Shown in pieces: positions 15,337-18,149 of a DNA stretch of 18,149 nucleotides (positions are counted from its first letter, which is position 1; the number at the start of each line of letters is the position of its first letter). Below the pieces are notes generated by a model that was not told where the DNA came from, ran no database searches, and saw only the letters and a list, made by a program, of their open reading frames with translations. This DNA is from JAUVYV01 sp964585535 (GTDB taxonomy: Bacteria; Planctomycetota; Phycisphaerae; Sedimentisphaerales; Anaerobacaceae), in the NCBI GenBank assembly GCA_964585535.1, contig CAZPDW010000027.1, positions 1-18,149 of the forward strand. The letters are read 5' to 3'. A program made the position numbers and the translations under genes.

Positions 15337-16056
15337 ATGAGCAAAAGTCAAACTCGAATCTTTATCTCTGTTGTGTGTCTTGCATTATTGGGCGCCTTCA
15401 TCGTCGGCTGCGAGCAGCAGGCCGGCACGGCGGCACCGGCCGGCAAAGCTAAAGCCGAACTAAAGACCGCCGCCGTAAAGGCACAAACACTCGGGCCTTA
15501 CGATTTCTCATCCAACTGGATGGATGAAGAGGGCTTCATCAGTAACTGGCTTATCATCGGAACATTCCCAAATCCCGGTGAAAGACCCGACAATAAGGGC
15601 TACAACGTCGATTATCTCGGCGGAGAGGCAAACTATACGCCCACCAACGGCAAAGAAGTCAAAAAAGCCGACGGCACTGCCGTCAAATGGCAGCAGTATA
15701 AGTCCACCTACACCGAAATCAGCTTCTTTGCGGTCGATTCCCTCGGCCTCGATTACAACCAGGAAGACGTCCTGACGTACTCGGCCTGCTGGCTCAAAGC
15801 CGACGCCGACAAAAACGTCGAAATCCGCATCGGCTCCGACGACGGATACAAGCTCTGGCTGAACAATAAGCTTGTCGGCTCCGAGCACGTCTATCGCGGC
15901 GCTGAGATGGACCAGGAAATCTATCCCGTAAAGCTCAACAAGGGAATGAACCTCATCCTGCTCAAGGTTGACCAGGACTGGGGCGAGTACGAGTTTATGC
16001 TGCGCGTCGTTGACAGCGACGGCAAGAAAGTTCCCGGCATCAAGGTCTGGAACTAA
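15337..16056 (+). CDS. Lipoprotein with PA14-like sugar-binding domain, function unknown
   Basis: 239 residues. The start is set by AAGGAG 7 bases before the ATG at 15337; the frame is open further upstream to 15145, but that part has no homologue-like text. The N-terminus is a lipoprotein signal peptide: a charged start, hydrophobic IFISVVCLALLGAF, and a lipobox IVGC with Cys25, so it is anchored to a membrane. A short Ala/Lys linker (27-50) precedes a single beta-rich domain: SNWLIIGTFPNPG, FFAVDSLGLDYNQED, then VEIRIGSDDGYKLWLNNKLV and KGMNLILLKVDQDWGEYEF. The GSDDGYKLWLN phrase resembles PA14-type carbohydrate-binding domains, which also occur in planctomycete exported glycosidases. No catalytic domain is attached, so it may bind a polysaccharide at the surface. 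A long terminator hairpin follows, making it a single-gene unit. Fold reading moderate, function not known. Confidence 0.75.
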   Translation: MSKSQTRIFISVVCLALLGAFIVGCEQQAGTAAPAGKAKAELKTAAVKAQTLGPYDFSSNWMDEEGFISNWLIIGTFPNPGERPDNKGYNVDYLGGEANYTPTNGKEVKKADGTAVKWQQYKSTYTEISFFAVDSLGLDYNQEDVLTYSACWLKADADKNVEIRIGSDDGYKLWLNNKLVGSEHVYRGAEMDQEIYPVKLNKGMNLILLKVDQDWGEYEFMLRVVDSDGKKVPGIKVWN

Positions 16057-16065
16057 AGTAAGACG

Positions 16066-16114
16066 GTGAACCGAACCGCCGGCCGATTCCAAATCGGCCG
16101 GCGGGTTCACATTT
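16066..16114 (+). terminator. Long GC-rich hairpin after the lipoprotein gene
   Basis: A 13-bp perfect stem (16076-16088 with 16092-16104, loop CCA) is extended by GTGAAC (16066-16071) pairing with GTTCAC (16105-16110) across a four-base bulge (CGAA), then ATTTC. It lies 10 bases after the stop. There is no strong T-run, but the stem is exceptionally stable. It probably ends transcription or protects the mRNA 3' end. Confidence 0.6.
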
Positions 16115-16208
16115 CAACAGACCACGAATGTCACATGCCAATCACCGCCCGCGCACGGCCACCTGTACACAACCACATTTTTATCACGACAAAACCACCA
16201 TTTCCCCT

Positions 16209-16214
16209 TAAAAT
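16209..16214 (+). promoter_or_regulatory. Possible -10 element for a short-leader or leaderless aroA transcript
   Basis: TAAAAT ends 10 bases before the aroA ATG at 16225, and no Shine-Dalgarno sequence is visible in that gap. A transcript from here would begin within a few bases of the ATG. No good -35 box is seen at 16-18 bases upstream, so this is tentative. Confidence 0.3.
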
Positions 16215-16224
16215 ACCGCCCGCT

Positions 16225-17502
16225 ATGAAGCTCGTTGTTGCAAAATCACGTTTGAAGGGCAAAGTCGCCATCCCCGGCTCGAAATCCCACACAATCCGCG
16301 CCGTGGCAATCGCCTCATTAGCCGAAGGCCAAAGCACCATCCGTGGCCCCCTTGTCTCCAGCGATACGCTCTCAGCAGTCGCCTGCTACAAGGCCCTCGG
16401 CGCCGCCATCGACACTTCCAGCCGCCGTTTCTGGAAGGTAACCGGCACCGCCGGGCAAATCAAAACACCGAAAGAAACCATCGACGTCGGCAACTCCGGA
16501 ACCACCCTTCGCATCGCAATGGGTTCGGCGGCGCTGGCAGAGCCGGGCAGGACAAACACCTTCACCGGCGATGAGCAAATCCGGACAAGACCGGTCGGCC
16601 CGCTGGCCAAGGCCCTGCAGCAGCTCGGTGCAAAATGCACCTTCCTACGCGACAACGGCAAGCCCCCTGTTACCGTCTCCGGCCAAATCAAAGGCGGCAA
16701 AACCACCATCGCCGCATCGACAAGCCAGTACCTCTCGTCCCTGCTGCTGTGTACGCCGCTTGCAAAAAACGATACCGAAATCGATGTCACCCTGCTCAAC
16801 GAGCCGGGCTACGTCCAAATGACACTCGACTGGCTCGACAAACAGAATATCGACTACGAGAACAACAACTTTAGAAACTTCAAAATCAAAGGCGACCAAA
16901 GCTATCAGCCGTTCGACGCCGACATCCCCGCCGATTTCTCCAGTGCGACATTTTTTCTCTGCGCCGCCGCCCTGCTTGCCGATGAAGTAACTCTTACCGG
17001 CCTGGACTTCGCGGACAGCCAGCCCGACAAGGCCGTAGTCGATTACCTCCGCAAAATGGGCGCTGATATCCGCATCGATGCAAAGGCCGTAACCGTCAAG
17101 GCCGCACCGCTGAGAGGAGCCGTCATAGATATGAACGCCACCCCCGACGCACTGCCCGCTATGGCCGTCACCGCCGCCTTTGCCGAGGGTGAGACCCGGC
17201 TCATAAACGTCCCGCAGGCGAGGTCCAAGGAGACCGACCGTATCGCCTCTATGGCCGAGGAGCTTAAAAAGATGGACGTCGATGTCGAAGAACTGCCCGA
17301 CGGCCTTGTAATACGACAAAGCCGACCGAAACCCGCCGCTCTCGACGCCAGAGCCGACCACAGAATCGCTATGGCACTGTCGCTGGCCGGCCTGGTCATC
17401 GGTGATTGCGAAATAGACACCGCCGAGGCGATTGCCGTAACCTTCCCTGACTATGTCGAGCTAATGAAATCCATCGGCGCAAAAATGGAAACAGCGGAAT
17501 AA
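16225..17502 (+). CDS. aroA: 3-phosphoshikimate 1-carboxyvinyltransferase (EPSP synthase)
   Basis: 425 residues, the normal length. It transfers enolpyruvate from PEP to shikimate-3-phosphate in the cytoplasm, the sixth step of the shikimate pathway to aromatic amino acids. Motifs: IPGSKSHTIR (16-25; K20, R25), GNSGTTLRIAMG (89-100), GDEQIRTRPVGPL (115-127), PADFSSATFFL (235-245), ATPDALPAMAVTAAFA (305-320; catalytic Asp308), RSKETDRI (333-340) and DHRIAMALSLAGL. The open frame extends back to 16066, but those 53 residues overlap the terminator hairpin and have no family counterpart; the protein starts at MKLVVAKSRLKGKVAIPGSK. No RBS is visible. The GNSGTT form differs from the GNAGTA of E. 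coli-type class I enzymes; whether this affects glyphosate sensitivity cannot be told from the sequence. It stands alone, with a non-coding tract downstream. Confidence 0.95.
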   Translation: MKLVVAKSRLKGKVAIPGSKSHTIRAVAIASLAEGQSTIRGPLVSSDTLSAVACYKALGAAIDTSSRRFWKVTGTAGQIKTPKETIDVGNSGTTLRIAMGSAALAEPGRTNTFTGDEQIRTRPVGPLAKALQQLGAKCTFLRDNGKPPVTVSGQIKGGKTTIAASTSQYLSSLLLCTPLAKNDTEIDVTLLNEPGYVQMTLDWLDKQNIDYENNNFRNFKIKGDQSYQPFDADIPADFSSATFFLCAAALLADEVTLTGLDFADSQPDKAVVDYLRKMGADIRIDAKAVTVKAAPLRGAVIDMNATPDALPAMAVTAAFAEGETRLINVPQARSKETDRIASMAEELKKMDVDVEELPDGLVIRQSRPKPAALDARADHRIAMALSLAGLVIGDCEIDTAEAIAVTFPDYVELMKSIGAKMETAE

Positions 17503-17555
17503 CGGCTCCATATATAACCTCCGAAATTGGTCCCCTGTTTGGATTCCGGGTAGAA

Positions 17556-17576
17556 CCCCCGGCATAAAGCCGGGGG
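17556..17576. repeat. Perfect 8-bp GC hairpin, terminator- or REP-like
   Basis: CCCCCGGC-ataaa-GCCGGGGG forms a perfect stem 54 bases after the aroA stop. It lacks a T-run on either strand. It could be a bidirectional stop between aroA and minus-strand transcription, or one copy of a dispersed palindromic repeat. Confidence 0.5.
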
Positions 17577-17635
17577 CTTGCGGCGAGGTGTAGCTATTTT
17601 CTGGGTAAGGGGTTAGGTTTATATTTTGCCTATTT

Positions 17636-17794
17636 TTAAATTGGGTTCGTTTTGCATAAAAAGTATTTCGTCGTTCGTATTTCCGCCGTAAGGCGTCCTG
17701 TGGAGTCCCAAGGACTAAACAAATTCAAAATACGAATTACCAAAATACGAAACACAATGTAACCGTCTTGAAATACATGAGTTTGGGCGGCCAT
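17636..17794 (-). pseudogene. Short minus-strand ORF remnant with good RBS and promoters
   Basis: On the minus strand GGAGG (complement of 17803-17807) sits 8 bases before an ATG (complement of 17792-17794) opening a 52-residue frame that begins MAAQTHVFQDGYI. After about 13 residues it turns into low-complexity text (VFRILVIRILNLF) coming from the TTCGTATTTTGG-like repeats, so it looks like the start of a lost gene running into repeat DNA. Its last part, overlapping in another frame, holds ATGCAAAACGAACCCAATTT (MQNEPNL), text I associate with a dispersed planctomycete repeat. No function assigned; a real micropeptide is possible but not supported. Confidence 0.35.
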
Positions 17795-17816
17795 TGTTGA
17801 AACCTCCGAGTTTAGG

Positions 17817-17900
17817 ATACTATGTACCCCCCTTCGCCGGCACAAGCTCACTTTCTATATGTTAGGTGGGTATTTTACAATATGGGAAGTTAAATGTCAA
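17817..17900 (-). promoter_or_regulatory. Tandem minus-strand sigma70-type promoters
   Basis: TTGACA (complement of 17895-17900), 17 bases, TAAAAT (complement of 17872-17877) is the best promoter in the window. A second, TTGTGC (complement of 17840-17845), 17 bases, TAGTAT (complement of 17817-17822), lies downstream of it. Both point toward the RBS and ATG at 17807-17792. Confidence 0.5.
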
Positions 17901-17910
17901 GCAAATTTTA

Positions 17911-17940
17911 ACCACGGATTAACACGGATTTTCACGGATT
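17911..17940. repeat. Three tandem 10-bp CACGGATT units
   Basis: Three consecutive 10-mers share CACGGATT: ACCACGGATT, AACACGGATT, TTCACGGATT. A related phrase, CACGAATGGACACAAAG, is at 17981-17997, ACCACGAATG lies at 16121-16130, and the reversed form is at 7331-7360. This is a degenerate dispersed intergenic repeat; no coding or protein-binding role is visible. Confidence 0.6.
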
Positions 17941-18072
17941 GTCACTGCCAGGGCACTAAGAAATTAGAAATAAGAATTTGCACGAATGGACACAAAGAGT
18001 AAAAGGACTTAGACAGCGTACAGCGGACAGGGAGGAGTAAGGTTTCAGGGTATCAGGGTCATAAGAGCAGAA

Positions 18073-18149
18073 GTGCCCGCCAGAGGCGTGTAAACTTCAG
18101 TAGGTGGCAATGAGACCTATCGCCGGAAGGGGGACCGAGAATTAGCACA
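18073..18149 (+). mobile_element. Possible 5' end of a group II intron, cut by the window edge
   Basis: GTGCC at 18073 resembles the group II intron 5' consensus GUGYG. It is followed by a CGCC-aga-GGCG hairpin (18078-18088), GTGTAAACTTCAG, and a second hairpin TAGGT / ACCTA (18101-18105 / 18115-18119), as expected at the start of intron domain I. The rest, including any reverse transcriptase gene, would lie beyond the window. The fifth base is C, not G, so the call is tentative. Confidence 0.35.

Larger units (their letters stand above)
17503..17900. other. Non-coding tract with degenerate repeats and a GC hairpin after aroA
   Basis: No intact gene. GC content drops compared with the coding part. 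It contains a hairpin at 17556-17576, decayed text such as AAATACGAA repeated around 17725-17755, and a minus-strand promoter/RBS/start unit (17794-17900). The pieces look like relics of dispersed repeats and dead genes. Confidence 0.6.

Noticed and set aside
16066..16224. N-terminal extension of aroA
   Set aside because: It runs through a terminator hairpin and has no EPSP synthase counterpart.
16645..17361. Minus-strand open frame of 238 codons opposite aroA
   Set aside because: Antisense shadow of a gene with all EPSP synthase motifs; Gly/Val-rich translation without family features.
17911..17997. CRISPR-like array
   Set aside because: The units are 10-bp, tandem and degenerate, with no spacers and no cas genes.

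Overview
The window looks like a chromosomal piece of a GC-rich, free-living bacterium. The best guess is Planctomycetota, class Phycisphaerae (Sedimentisphaerales-like). This is an inference from a secreted subtilisin-like protein ending in a type I dockerin, pectin- and mannan-type glycoside hydrolases, a lipoprotein with a PA14-like sugar-binding look, and decayed intergenic repeat text (AAAACGAACCCAATTT, CACGGATTAACACGGAT) of a kind I associate with that group. No rRNA, tRNA, CRISPR array or intact transposase is visible.

Layout. Bases 1-1563 are the 3' end of pheT (plus strand). A minus-strand block follows: a GH28 pectinase-like protein (1631-3220), and before it in transcription order a two-gene trehalose operon. 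That operon is a fused OtsA-OtsB protein (4512-6719) whose end overlaps the start of a TreT-like GT4 glycosyltransferase (3307-4518), with a clear sigma70-type promoter at 6752-6779. Between this operon and the divergent alpha-glucan phosphorylase gene (7401-10019) lies a well-formed RNA gene: promoter, about 200 nt of structured RNA, and an intrinsic terminator. It is best explained as 6S RNA (about 6955-7190). A PtsN-like EIIA protein (10084-10542, minus) converges on the phosphorylase and has its own promoter.

From 10823 the plus strand carries citramalate synthase (isoleucine route), a strong terminator, the secreted S8-like/dockerin protein, a GH113-like gene fragment missing both ends, a small lipoprotein, a long terminator hairpin, and aroA (shikimate pathway). 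The last 650 bases hold no intact gene. They contain GC hairpins, degenerate repeats, a minus-strand promoter/RBS/start-codon unit leading into decayed sequence, and a possible group II intron 5' end cut by the window edge.

How the genes fit together. Alpha-glucan phosphorylase releases glucose-1-phosphate from glycogen, which feeds NDP-glucose. OtsAB and the TreT-like enzyme use NDP-glucose to make trehalose. PtsN and 6S RNA are both global carbon/growth-phase regulators. The central 7 kb therefore reads as a storage-carbon and stress-solute neighbourhood. The most interesting points are the fused TPS/TPP plus GT4 pair (reminiscent of the Thermoproteus tenax complex), the 6S-like RNA, and two secreted hydrolase-family proteins that lack canonical catalytic residues.
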